Shown one piece after another: positions 9,171-17,589 of a stretch of 64,000 nucleotides of DNA. Every line of letters begins with the position of its first letter. Within the stretch, counting starts at the first letter, position 1. The position numbers and the translations under genes are program-made. Under the pieces are notes generated by a model. That model was not told the origin of the DNA and made no database searches. It saw only the letters and a program-made list of their open reading frames with translations. The DNA comes from Celeribacter marinus (GTDB taxonomy: Bacteria; Pseudomonadota; Alphaproteobacteria; Rhodobacterales; Rhodobacteraceae), in the NCBI RefSeq assembly GCF_001308265.1, contig NZ_CP012023.1, positions 1,130,932 through 1,194,931 on the forward strand, in the 5' to 3' direction.

Positions 9171-10082
9171 TCACCGCTTCAAATTTGCCGTGGCCTCTTT
9201 GAGCGCGCGGCGAAACACTGGGCCAGGTGCGCGCGCGATTATCGCAGTACAGTAGTGTGCCACCCACGCGGCCCGCCCCCGCTTTTGCAGTCGTGCAAGC
9301 ATCTCTTTTTGATAGCGCCTCTCGTCACGTCGACGGCGCAACAAATGATAGAACTCTTTATCAGTCAGGGTGCCTGAGATAGCCCCCTCCACAATCGGCG
9401 TCAAAATACCAAGCTTGACCCAGAGCGATGCAATACGGTGGCCAAAATAACGACATCGCATTTTACGAAGATTCCCACCGCGAAACAGGGCGGCATGCAT
9501 TGCGTCGAGTGGCGAAAGCGGGTCGTAGAACAGATAGACATATTCGGCAGCTTTCACCATATCGGGGGCAAATCCATAGCGCGATGTAAAATCACGCGAC
9601 CATCCTTTACGGTAGCGCGTTTCCCATGACGCGTCCTCGCGTGATAACGTGGCTTGAGGCGAGATCAACACAACCCCTGCGCCTGGATGTGCCGCCGAAA
9701 ATGCAGCCGCAGCATAGCCCCCCATTGATGCACCATAAAAAATCACGCGCCTATAGCCGTCAAAAAAACCCTCTGCCTTGAGGCGGTCAAAAAAGTCAAA
9801 TACGGCCTCTTCGCGGTACCATGTCCAATCGTGAGCCATCATGCCAAGCATCGACCACCCCCGCCGCTCAACAAACCCGTAGCCCCACGGCATTTTGTCC
9901 TTGCCATCTGCATAAACGTCATCAAGATTTTCAAACGTTACAATCAGCGTATCGCCACGGTTCACCAAAAGCGCTGTATGATCGGGGCCTAGCTCCTCAT
10001 AGAACCCTTCGCGCGCGCCCATCTCACGCAATGATGCACGCCATTCTTGCTTGCTTGGCTCAACCCTTTCATTGTCGGTCAT
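9171..10082 (-). CDS. Alpha/beta-hydrolase-fold protein of a glycan-associated family
   Basis: A 303-residue soluble protein. VIFYGASMGGYAAAAFSAAHPGAGVVLISP contains a nucleophile elbow (GASMGG), with the Ser at about residue 118 in alpha/beta-hydrolase topology. Conserved acidic residues and a His (YFGHRIAS) could complete a triad. The N-terminal half (LLVNRGDTLIVTFENLDDV) is typical of a Rhodobacterales family found beside glycosyltransferases. I cannot name a substrate; deacylation or deacetylation of a glycan is inference from context. It lies 65 nt downstream of the glycosyltransferase gene on the same strand, so the two probably form an operon. Confidence 0.6.
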   Translation of the reverse strand: MTDNERVEPSKQEWRASLREMGAREGFYEELGPDHTALLVNRGDTLIVTFENLDDVYADGKDKMPWGYGFVERRGWSMLGMMAHDWTWYREEAVFDFFDRLKAEGFFDGYRRVIFYGASMGGYAAAAFSAAHPGAGVVLISPQATLSREDASWETRYRKGWSRDFTSRYGFAPDMVKAAEYVYLFYDPLSPLDAMHAALFRGGNLRKMRCRYFGHRIASLWVKLGILTPIVEGAISGTLTDKEFYHLLRRRRDERRYQKEMLARLQKRGRAAWVAHYCTAIIARAPGPVFRRALKEATANLKR

Positions 10083-10147
10083 TCTGCTCGGTTCCTATTT
10101 CGACGCCACCACTCAGAGCCTACAGCGCTTTACGCGATAACTTTGAT

Positions 10148-11161
10148 TTACTTACGCTCATCAAAAAGCTGCGCTGCATTTGAGAGGATGATATCGCGGC
10201 AGTCTTTGATAAATTGTTTATCAACAAGAAAATCGCGCGACAGTTTATCCATAGAAGCGTCTGATCTAAGTGCCGCCAACCCGACCGTGGCGCGAAAATT
10301 GGCATCGGTGAGCGCGGGTTGCTCAATCGATTTCACGGCTTTGGGCAGGATGAGCGCGGCCTCGGGATCGATCTCGTGCTTGTCCAACAACCGATCCATG
10401 AAGGATCCGCGACGCGGGCGATTGTTTTCCTTCTCCTCAAGCCGCGGTTTCATACGGCGCGCCCAAAAGTGCACCCCCCGCGTTTCATCAGTAAAGCGCT
10501 CTTCAACATCAAAGCGGCTGATAATCATGTGGTTCCTGTCTGGATAGCTGACCGGATAAAAGGCCGCTTCGGAGCGGGCGTATTTAATCTCGCCTGTCTG
10601 CTGCAAGAAATACGTCACAGATGCAGGCCCAGTAAATCCCCAATTCTGGGCGGTCATGTGAACGGGGCGCCCCGCGTCACGCTCTGCCTCTAGCTCGCGT
10701 TGCTGCCACGGCTTCAACCATGGGGCGATCGCATATTCATCTTTGAAAAAACCAATCAAAGCCGCAAGCGTGGCACTGTCGCGCGGCAATCCCAAAACCG
10801 CGTTGCACACAAGCCCCCGCTTTTCCCAGCCAAAGACAAAACCAGACGGATCATCGAATGGCCGATAGCAATACATGTCTGCGTCGACCCAGATCTTATC
10901 TGTCTTCTTGAGCAAGTTCAGACGCCACATATCCGCATGGATCGCGGGACTGCCTGTGCGGGCATGACGCAGCATCGGCGTTGAGGGATATATGTCCTCG
11001 GCATTGCCAACATGAACGCCCGTTGGCACATTTGGGATCGGCTCGTAAGAATACAGGGTGATGTGATGGCCCATGTCCGCAAAGCTTTTCAGACACAGTT
11101 GTTCCAGCCAACTTAGTCTCCCGCCAATCCATAGGGATGCGATTTCTGGACGCTCCGTCAT
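10148..11161 (-). CDS. DXD-type glycosyltransferase
   Basis: A ~337-residue protein. The start IASLWIGGRLSWLEQLCLKSFADMGHHITLYSYEP, then HADMWRLNLLKKTDKIWVDADMYCYRP, match the GT32-like/capsular sugar transferase pattern: a DXD motif (DAD) binding nucleotide-sugar metal, preceded by a DxxR helix. The C-terminus is basic and helical with no membrane span. I use the ATG giving MTERPEIASLWIGG; an upstream ATG adds 18 residues of unlikely sequence. It is divergent from the GT2-like gene at 11398, the pair defining a glycan locus centred on that intergenic region. Confidence 0.72.
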   Translation of the reverse strand: MTERPEIASLWIGGRLSWLEQLCLKSFADMGHHITLYSYEPIPNVPTGVHVGNAEDIYPSTPMLRHARTGSPAIHADMWRLNLLKKTDKIWVDADMYCYRPFDDPSGFVFGWEKRGLVCNAVLGLPRDSATLAALIGFFKDEYAIAPWLKPWQQRELEAERDAGRPVHMTAQNWGFTGPASVTYFLQQTGEIKYARSEAAFYPVSYPDRNHMIISRFDVEERFTDETRGVHFWARRMKPRLEEKENNRPRRGSFMDRLLDKHEIDPEAALILPKAVKSIEQPALTDANFRATVGLAALRSDASMDKLSRDFLVDKQFIKDCRDIILSNAAQLFDERK

Positions 11162-11397
11162 AACACTGCCCCTCGCGCCGTCGGCGCCCTCGTTAAACGT
11201 GACCAACTCGGACACTTTATCGCGCCCGCCACACGGCCTATGCGCACAGCCGCCTACACGCTTTGATCACGCTACCGCGCCACGCCGTGCAGGTAAAGTG
11301 TCCCAGATGCCGACCTTGCAAAAAGTGAGGTTCCTTGACTTCCACACGTCCGTATGAGACCAAAATTACCAAGAAAACACACAGTTAGAGTACACAG

Positions 11398-12420
11398 GTG
11401 GATGCGGTTTTGAATACAGTTGGGATTACATGTGTCCGCGACGAGGGGCCGTGGCTTCTTGATTGGATTGCTCACCACCGCGCCCACGGCTTTTCGCACT
11501 TTCTCATTGCCTCACACGACTGTCTTGACGGATCAGACCGGCTACTGGACGCGCTAGATGCGGCAGGGATCATCACCCACCTCCCGTTCACACCGAAAGC
11601 GGGAAAGGCCGTGCAATGGCAAGCGTTGCGCCTGCTTCAGGACCATCATGTCTACCGCGACGCCGATATGGCAATGTTTTTTGACGCCGACGAATACCTC
11701 GTTCTAACGGAGGGGGCGACCCTTGCCTCGCTCTTGCCCGAAGGGGTCGAAGCTGTGCCACTGCGGTGGCATCTGTTTGGAAATGGCGGGCACGCGGAAT
11801 GGATTGATCGCCCTGTGACCGAGCGGTTTACACGGTCCGGCCCGAACGGGATGCCCGTCCCGTTGGGGCATCTGTTCAAATCCCTGCACCGCCCCAACGC
11901 CTTTGACGGCCTTGGCGTGCACCGGCCCAAAGGAGACGCCATTTGGGCGTTCGCGTCAGGTGCAAAAGCGCCTGAGAAGTTTAACACGATGGCGGGTTTG
12001 ATCCATCTTTTGGGTGTGCCGCAAAATGAGGAGCGCGCATGGTTGAACCATTATTCCGTGCGCTCCGTCGAGGAATTCATTCTCAAATCCGACCGCGGCC
12101 TGCCAAATCACGTTCGAAAATCGGTTGATGCGGGATATTGGGCCATGCGCAATTTTAATACGGTTGAGGACAAACGGATCGCACCGATGCTTGACGCAAG
12201 CCGCAGTGCGCGCACGGCGTTGGCGGCGTTCGACACGTTGCACGATATCTGCGTTTCCTATCATCGTGATCGCCTGTCTCGCCTCAAAAAGGACAAAGAG
12301 ATCGTCGATTTGTTCTGGCAATGTGAACTCATGCCAACCGCAGTGCCGCCGTCAGGCGCGCGGTTCATGGCACATATCGAGATGCTAAAGCAGGCGGAAA
12401 GCAAAAACACCGATGGCTGA
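11398..12420 (+). CDS. Glycosyltransferase family 2-like (Glyco_tranf_2_4 type)
   Basis: A 340-residue protein. It opens with TVGITCVRDEGPWLLDWIAHHRAHGFSHFLI, then DGSDRLLDALDAAGII and ADMAMFFDADEYLVL, where DAD is the metal/nucleotide-sugar site. WHLFGNGGHAEW and NHYSVRSVEEFILKSDRG are blocks shared with the next gene, so the two are paralogues. The start is a GTG; no strong Shine-Dalgarno precedes it. It overlaps the following gene by 8 nt, implying translational coupling. It probably adds a sugar to a surface polysaccharide; acceptor unknown. Confidence 0.8.
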   Translation: MDAVLNTVGITCVRDEGPWLLDWIAHHRAHGFSHFLIASHDCLDGSDRLLDALDAAGIITHLPFTPKAGKAVQWQALRLLQDHHVYRDADMAMFFDADEYLVLTEGATLASLLPEGVEAVPLRWHLFGNGGHAEWIDRPVTERFTRSGPNGMPVPLGHLFKSLHRPNAFDGLGVHRPKGDAIWAFASGAKAPEKFNTMAGLIHLLGVPQNEERAWLNHYSVRSVEEFILKSDRGLPNHVRKSVDAGYWAMRNFNTVEDKRIAPMLDASRSARTALAAFDTLHDICVSYHRDRLSRLKKDKEIVDLFWQCELMPTAVPPSGARFMAHIEMLKQAESKNTDG

Positions 12421-14635
12421 CTACGTTGCACATACTCTAAACGCTCAGGTTTTTGGGGATATCATTTTGCTTGATGCGATTGTGTCGGGCGACACCACGG
12501 ACTTGTTTTTCCACCACACTGCAACGCTATCCGGCAAGGTCGCAAAGAGGGTGCTGAACAAAGCAGAGGTAAGAACTGTCGGGAATGCGCCTTGGATTAC
12601 AGGCCAAACGCCAACGCACACGATAACGCTAGACGTTGACGGCACCCCAAAAGAGATCACCCTATCGCACCCGAATACCGACCTGATGCGCGGCCGCAAC
12701 GTGGCTCTTGCAACGCGCAACGGCGAGAGCGCCAAAATAGTTCTGGACTGGTTGCGGTTTCACGTCACTCATCAGGGTCTAACAGGCGCACTCATTATCG
12801 ACCGCGCGGACCAATCGCAAAACGCGACCTTTACCCAAGAGCTACAAGACGGATTGGCCGAAATTGACGCAGACCTAGCGGTCATGCACATTCACACGAC
12901 CGCCCCTCTTGGCAACGCGGCCCTCCCGTCCGAAACACATCCATTCTCAACGCCAGGTGCACCAGGCAAAGACCGAATGAGCGAGCCAAAGCCAGACGCA
13001 TGGGCGGCGCCGTTAGCCGATGTCCTGATCTACGAATTACTGCGCCGGAAGTATCTAAATGAGGCGCGCGGTATCGCCAATATCGAAGTCTACGACCTTG
13101 TGCCTAAAACTGGCACCTTAACGATGTTTGACCTCGCTCAAACGGCACCTAACGGCGTGGTGCAACTGTTGGGGCGGCAGGCCTACCCATGGCGGATCAA
13201 GGGCGACGAGCCTGCATTTGCGGACCACATCTGTATTCAGTTCGACGAAACAAGGCGGCGCGCGCGGTGGTGCGCGGCACCCAAACGCCTACCTTCTGGC
13301 GCGGTCTTTCGTTTGGTCCGCGTAGGCGGGGCCGATCCCAAAGCAGGGTATGAGTTTTATCGCTGTATGGGCCTGCGCCACCGCGCGCCGTCAGTCGCGA
13401 AAATTGTCCCAAAATCGTCTCTCATCGAGCACGCCCCACTGGTTGATCTGTCGACGCGCGCATGGGGGTATCAACCCGTTTTGATGCCCGAAGAAACCGT
13501 GGCCGCGCCCCCGCGTGGCGACAACTCCGTAGCAATTGTGACCTGCATGAAGAACGAGGGACCATTTATTCTTGAATGGCTCGCCTATCATCGCGCAATC
13601 GGGGTTGAGGGCTTTTTGGTCTATACCAACGATTGTACCGATGGCACTGATGTGTTCCTCGATTTACTACAGGAAAAAGGCTACGTTCAGCACCGCGACA
13701 ATCCGTTTAAAGGCACAGACCTCAAACCTCAGCACGCCGCCTTGCAAGCCGCAGAACACGAAGATGTCGTGACGGGGGTCGACTGGGCCATTTCGATGGA
13801 TGTCGACGAATTTATAAACGTCAAAGTTGGTGACGGGACAATGAGCGCTCTGTTCACAGCGCTGCCCGATGCAAATCTAATCTCGTGCACGTGGAGACTA
13901 TTTGGCAACGCCGATGTGCACGGCTATCAAGATCAGTTTTTACTGGAGCAATTTGACCGCGCAGCCCCTGAGCATGCCAATAAACCGCACCAAGCGTGGG
14001 GATTCAAAACCCTGTTCAAAAACATCGGTCTGTTCAAGAAGTTTGGCGTTCACCGCCCCAAAGGGTTAAAATCGCAAATCTGGGACAAGATTCGGTGGTA
14101 CAACGGCTCAGGTAAGCCGATGCCCCGCACAGAGTTTCGCAACGCGTGGCGTTCGACCTCCGACACCTACGGCTATGATCTGGTTCAACTCAATCACTAT
14201 GCCGTGCGCTCTGCCGAGAGCTTTTTGGTGAAACGTGACAGAGGGCGGGTCAACCACGTGGACCGTGACCAAGGTCTGGCCTACTGGTTTCGGATGAACA
14301 ACAACTTTGAACATGAAACATCGATTCAACGCATGATCCCAAAGCTGCGTGCAGAATATGATCGCCTCCTCGGAGATCCCGAAATTGCCGCCCAACACCA
14401 CGCCTGCGTTGAGGCGCACACGAGCAAGATTGCCCAACTGCGAGCCACCGAAACCTATACTAAATTCTATGATGAATTGTCTGGCCCGCGCCTCGAAAAA
14501 CTCAGCCGCTTGCACTCGCATTTTGGCGCAAATGTCTTTTTAAAGGGTCCGCAATGCGTGCCTGACAATTTGATCGACCAAGACCTAGACGCAGCGTTTT
14601 TCTTTACTGTTGAACGCGGCGAGACGGCGCATTGA
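12413..14635 (+). CDS. Large glycosyltransferase with extra N-terminal region
   Basis: A 740-residue protein. The C-terminal part (about 375-690) is a second copy of the upstream glycosyltransferase: SVAIVTCMKNEGPFILEWLAYH, YTNDCTDGTDVFLDLL, DWAISMDVDEFINVKVG (DVD site), TWRLFGNADVHGY and LNHYAVRSAESFLVKRDRG. The first ~370 residues have no catalytic motif I recognise; they contain beta-rich stretches and two possible subdomains (FDLAQTAPNGVVQLLGRQAY; FRLVRVGGADPKAGYEFY), and might bind acceptor glycan or a partner. Starting inside the preceding gene, it is translated with it. Confidence 0.75.
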   Translation: MADYVAHTLNAQVFGDIILLDAIVSGDTTDLFFHHTATLSGKVAKRVLNKAEVRTVGNAPWITGQTPTHTITLDVDGTPKEITLSHPNTDLMRGRNVALATRNGESAKIVLDWLRFHVTHQGLTGALIIDRADQSQNATFTQELQDGLAEIDADLAVMHIHTTAPLGNAALPSETHPFSTPGAPGKDRMSEPKPDAWAAPLADVLIYELLRRKYLNEARGIANIEVYDLVPKTGTLTMFDLAQTAPNGVVQLLGRQAYPWRIKGDEPAFADHICIQFDETRRRARWCAAPKRLPSGAVFRLVRVGGADPKAGYEFYRCMGLRHRAPSVAKIVPKSSLIEHAPLVDLSTRAWGYQPVLMPEETVAAPPRGDNSVAIVTCMKNEGPFILEWLAYHRAIGVEGFLVYTNDCTDGTDVFLDLLQEKGYVQHRDNPFKGTDLKPQHAALQAAEHEDVVTGVDWAISMDVDEFINVKVGDGTMSALFTALPDANLISCTWRLFGNADVHGYQDQFLLEQFDRAAPEHANKPHQAWGFKTLFKNIGLFKKFGVHRPKGLKSQIWDKIRWYNGSGKPMPRTEFRNAWRSTSDTYGYDLVQLNHYAVRSAESFLVKRDRGRVNHVDRDQGLAYWFRMNNNFEHETSIQRMIPKLRAEYDRLLGDPEIAAQHHACVEAHTSKIAQLRATETYTKFYDELSGPRLEKLSRLHSHFGANVFLKGPQCVPDNLIDQDLDAAFFFTVERGETAH

Positions 14636-14660
14636 GGCGCACGAAAAAGGAGACTGACAG

Positions 14661-15572
14661 ATGAGAGTCCATCTGCACATCGGCGTACATTTTACAAACA
14701 CGCCACGCTTGGCACAGGCAGTGCGCATCAATCAGCGCGTGTACAAGCGCCAAAACGTGGTTGCGCCGAACGTTGACGACTATCGCGCTCAAATTGATGA
14801 TCTTCTGCACCGCGTGGATGGACAGGCCGCTACCCTCGACGAAAGTCGCGCTCTACTGACTCGTTTGGCGGGAGATGAAAGCACAACCGGCCTCGTCATG
14901 GTCGATGAGCAATGGTGTGGACCGTTAGAGAGCGCCTTTGAAGATCGCATGCTATATGCGGGCTTGGCCGATCGTGTGCGCCAGATTTCAAATGTGTTTA
15001 ACGCTGCGGACCTTCACGTTTCTATGTCGATCATAAACCCCGCCACCCTGATTGGAAGCGTCCTAGACAACGGTCATGCAGCAGGTCATGCAAACTGGTT
15101 TGCCACCAACATCCCCGCGCCCGACGTATCATGGATGCCGTGCATAGACCGCATTCAAGAGGCCGCACCACATGTCCCGTTAACCATCTGGACCGAGGAG
15201 GACGCGCCGCTTATTTGGGAGCGGATTTTGCGCCACCTTGGCGATTTAAACGATGACGTGGCCGTGCGCGGCCCCCTCACAGCTGTCCGTGACATGCTGT
15301 CCAAAGAAGGCGGAGAACGTCTTACTGCTTATGCCAAAAAATTCACGCCAGCGTCTCAGGCCGCGCTGGAACGCGTGTCGCTCGCCTTTCTCGACAAATA
15401 CGAACAGGTCAAGACTGTCGGTCCAGCAGGTGGTATTCCTGGGTGGACGCACGACGATCTTGCCGAAATTACAGCCGGCTACGACGACGATATCGCCGCG
15501 CTGTCAAAGCGGTCAGGCGTCACTGTGCTACAGCCTGTTCATGCAACGGATACACTTGGTGCAGATCAATAA
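14661..15572 (+). CDS. Sulfotransferase-like protein with degenerate P-loop
   Basis: A 303-residue protein of unknown function, 25 nt after the large glycosyltransferase, with a good AAGGAG ahead of its ATG. The N-terminus MRVHLHIGVHFTNTPRLAQAV has the beta-strand-plus-loop outline of Rhodobacterales sulfotransferases (compare [16 protein letters not shown] in the gene at 59509), but the PAPS-binding KTGTT residues are replaced by FTNTP. The region around residue 75 (STTGLVMVDEQWCGP) resembles the second strand of that fold. I infer a sulfotransferase fold that has lost or changed nucleotide binding, acting with the glycosyltransferases; this is not proven. Confidence 0.5.
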   Translation: MRVHLHIGVHFTNTPRLAQAVRINQRVYKRQNVVAPNVDDYRAQIDDLLHRVDGQAATLDESRALLTRLAGDESTTGLVMVDEQWCGPLESAFEDRMLYAGLADRVRQISNVFNAADLHVSMSIINPATLIGSVLDNGHAAGHANWFATNIPAPDVSWMPCIDRIQEAAPHVPLTIWTEEDAPLIWERILRHLGDLNDDVAVRGPLTAVRDMLSKEGGERLTAYAKKFTPASQAALERVSLAFLDKYEQVKTVGPAGGIPGWTHDDLAEITAGYDDDIAALSKRSGVTVLQPVHATDTLGADQ

Positions 15573-15616
15573 AGGGCACAAATAGCGCTGATAATAAAAC
15601 TAAATGCTAGTTTGAG

Positions 15617-15643
15617 ATGCAAAGCATGCTAATCACTTTGCAT
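15617..15643. promoter_or_regulatory. 8-bp inverted repeat overlapping the AraC start codon
   Basis: ATGCAAAG (15617-15624) and CTTTGCAT (15636-15643) are perfect inverted copies with 11 nt between. The second arm contains the first two bases of the AraC-gene ATG (15642). No Shine-Dalgarno is visible upstream. It may be an autoregulatory operator, an mRNA stem covering the start codon, or both. Confidence 0.5.
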
Positions 15644-16484
15644 GACTGATATAACCCTTCGTCACGCAGAAATCTTAGAACAGGGGGCCGCATGCCACAT
15701 CTCCCGCGTGGTGCTAGGCCGCGCGCGCCCCAAAACGCTGCACACCCAAGATTACCACGAAATCTGTTGGCTCGTGAATGGTAAGGCGCGTCTAATTTTG
15801 AATGGACGCAAATGCACGTTGATCGAGGGCGATTTGACGTTCATCCCTCCCGATACGCCCCATGGGCTGCAAGGGGTCGGTGACGACTGCCATTTGGTCA
15901 ATATCATCATCCCCGCAACTGAAATCGGTGCCCTCCTCGCACGCTATTCCCGAGCGGGCCAGTTTTTTGCGGCACCAAGCGCTGCGCCTGTTCGTATTCA
16001 TCGTGGCATCCGTGCTCTCTCGCGCATATCGACAGCGGCAATATCCCTTGAGGCTGCACCACGCACCACCTTGCACCTTGAGGCATTTTTACTGCCTCTC
16101 ATCGCTGAGCTATTGAACGAAACAAAGGCGGCCGCGGACGGCCTTCCTGCGTGGCTTCAATCCGCGCTGGTGGTTGCAGATGATTTTGAGGTTTTGCGCG
16201 ATGGTGCTGCGGGGCTTGTTGCTATGACAGGGAAATCGCATGCCCATGTGTCGCGTTCCATGCAAAAGCACTTTGGCATGACACCCTCCGACTATATGAA
16301 CGCGCGCAGAATGCATCATGCTTCACGTCTTTTGACGGGCACGCCCGATACGTTAGCAGACATCGCGCAGACCCTTGGCATTTCGAATATGAGCCACTTT
16401 CACCGCCTGTTTCTGGCGCGGTTTTCCATGACGCCACGTCGATACCGCGAGAAAAACCAAAAAGGTGTCGTGCAACCCGTTTGA
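15642..16484 (+). CDS. AraC-family regulator with cupin sensor domain
   Basis: A 280-residue regulator. The N-terminal cupin (HTQDYHEICWLVNGKARLIL, then GDLTFIPPDTPHGLQGV) resembles ChbR-type AraC proteins that sense a small carbohydrate-like ligand. The C-terminal double helix-turn-helix is complete: VAMTGKSHAHVSRSMQKHFGMTPSDYMNARR and LADIAQTLGISNMSHFHRLF...MTPRRYR. It lies 69 nt upstream of deoC on the same strand and probably controls deoC-aldehyde dehydrogenase. Its start codon is embedded in an inverted repeat, suggesting autoregulation. Confidence 0.88.
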   Translation: MTDITLRHAEILEQGAACHISRVVLGRARPKTLHTQDYHEICWLVNGKARLILNGRKCTLIEGDLTFIPPDTPHGLQGVGDDCHLVNIIIPATEIGALLARYSRAGQFFAAPSAAPVRIHRGIRALSRISTAAISLEAAPRTTLHLEAFLLPLIAELLNETKAAADGLPAWLQSALVVADDFEVLRDGAAGLVAMTGKSHAHVSRSMQKHFGMTPSDYMNARRMHHASRLLTGTPDTLADIAQTLGISNMSHFHRLFLARFSMTPRRYREKNQKGVVQPV

Positions 16485-16553
16485 CCAAGAGGTCAAATTC
16501 TTGCCTTTGCCACAAAGACCTGTCAGATTTAACGCGGAAAGAAGGATCACCCG

Positions 16554-17567
16554 ATGACCGCTACACAGACCTCTCCCTCGCTCAATGAGGCGCAGCCCAC
16601 GACTGCGCATCTGCCGCAGATCCATGAACCGCGCAATGCGGGGATGGATTTGGATCTGGATTGGGTGCGCGCCGTTCAGGCCAATACATCCGCCATTGAG
16701 CGGCGATGCGCCACGTTGCCTGGGCGCAGGAGCGTCAAGAAAGACCATCAGGCGGCATGGCTTTTAAAAGCCATCACCATGATCGACCTAACAACGCTAT
16801 CGGGTGACGACACCGCAGGCCGCGTAAAGCGGCTATGCGCCAAGGCCGCGCATCCGGTGCGCGCGGACATCATGGAAGCCTTGGGCATGACCCCCATTAC
16901 AACAGGCGCGATCTGTGTGTACCACGATATGGTTGAGACTGCCGTTGAGGCGTTGAGTGGGACGGGCATTCCAGTAGCCGCAGTCTCAACGGGCTTTCCA
17001 GCGGGGTTATCGCCGTTTCACCTACGGGTCAAAGAAATCGAAGAAAGTGTAAAAGCAGGGGCTAAAGAGATCGACATCGTGATCTCGCGCCGACACGTCC
17101 TTACCGGCAACTGGCAAGCCCTGTATGATGAAATGCGCGCCTTTCGCGCCGCGTGCGGCGAGGCCCACGTCAAAGCGATTTTGGCTACGGGTGAACTTGG
17201 CTCGCTGCGCAATGTCGCCCGTGCCTCCTATGTGTGCATGATGGCAGGGGCCGATTTCATCAAGACGTCGACAGGCAAAGAAAGCGTGAACGCCACCCTC
17301 CCCGTCTCGCTCACCATGATCCGCACCATCCGCGACTATCACGCGCGCACGGGCTTTCGCGTTGGCTACAAACCCGCAGGCGGCATTTCCAAGGCCAAGG
17401 ACGCACTCGTCTACCTGTCCTTGATCAAAGAAGAGTTGGGCAATCACTGGCTCTCGCCCCACCTGTTCCGCTTTGGCGCGTCCTCGCTTTTGGGCGATAT
17501 CGAACGTCAACTTGAGCACCACGTGACAGGCCACTATTCCGCCGCTTGGCGTCACCCAATCGGGTAA
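16554..17567 (+). CDS. deoC: Deoxyribose-phosphate aldolase
   Basis: A 337-residue class I aldolase that splits 2-deoxyribose 5-phosphate into acetaldehyde and glyceraldehyde 3-phosphate during deoxynucleoside use. The Schiff-base lysine is in GADFIKTSTGK (about K237), the proton-relay lysine in VKAILATGELG (about K207), and the phosphate site in YKPAGGISKAKDA. It is longer than the ~250-residue E. coli enzyme because of an N-terminal extension of ~70 residues, as in eukaryote-like DeoC. A strong AAGGATC ribosome site precedes the ATG. The dehydrogenase 22 nt downstream would oxidise the acetaldehyde made here. Confidence 0.93.
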   Translation: MTATQTSPSLNEAQPTTAHLPQIHEPRNAGMDLDLDWVRAVQANTSAIERRCATLPGRRSVKKDHQAAWLLKAITMIDLTTLSGDDTAGRVKRLCAKAAHPVRADIMEALGMTPITTGAICVYHDMVETAVEALSGTGIPVAAVSTGFPAGLSPFHLRVKEIEESVKAGAKEIDIVISRRHVLTGNWQALYDEMRAFRAACGEAHVKAILATGELGSLRNVARASYVCMMAGADFIKTSTGKESVNATLPVSLTMIRTIRDYHARTGFRVGYKPAGGISKAKDALVYLSLIKEELGNHWLSPHLFRFGASSLLGDIERQLEHHVTGHYSAAWRHPIG

Positions 17568-17589
17568 GCCCGCCAGAAGGATAAACGAA

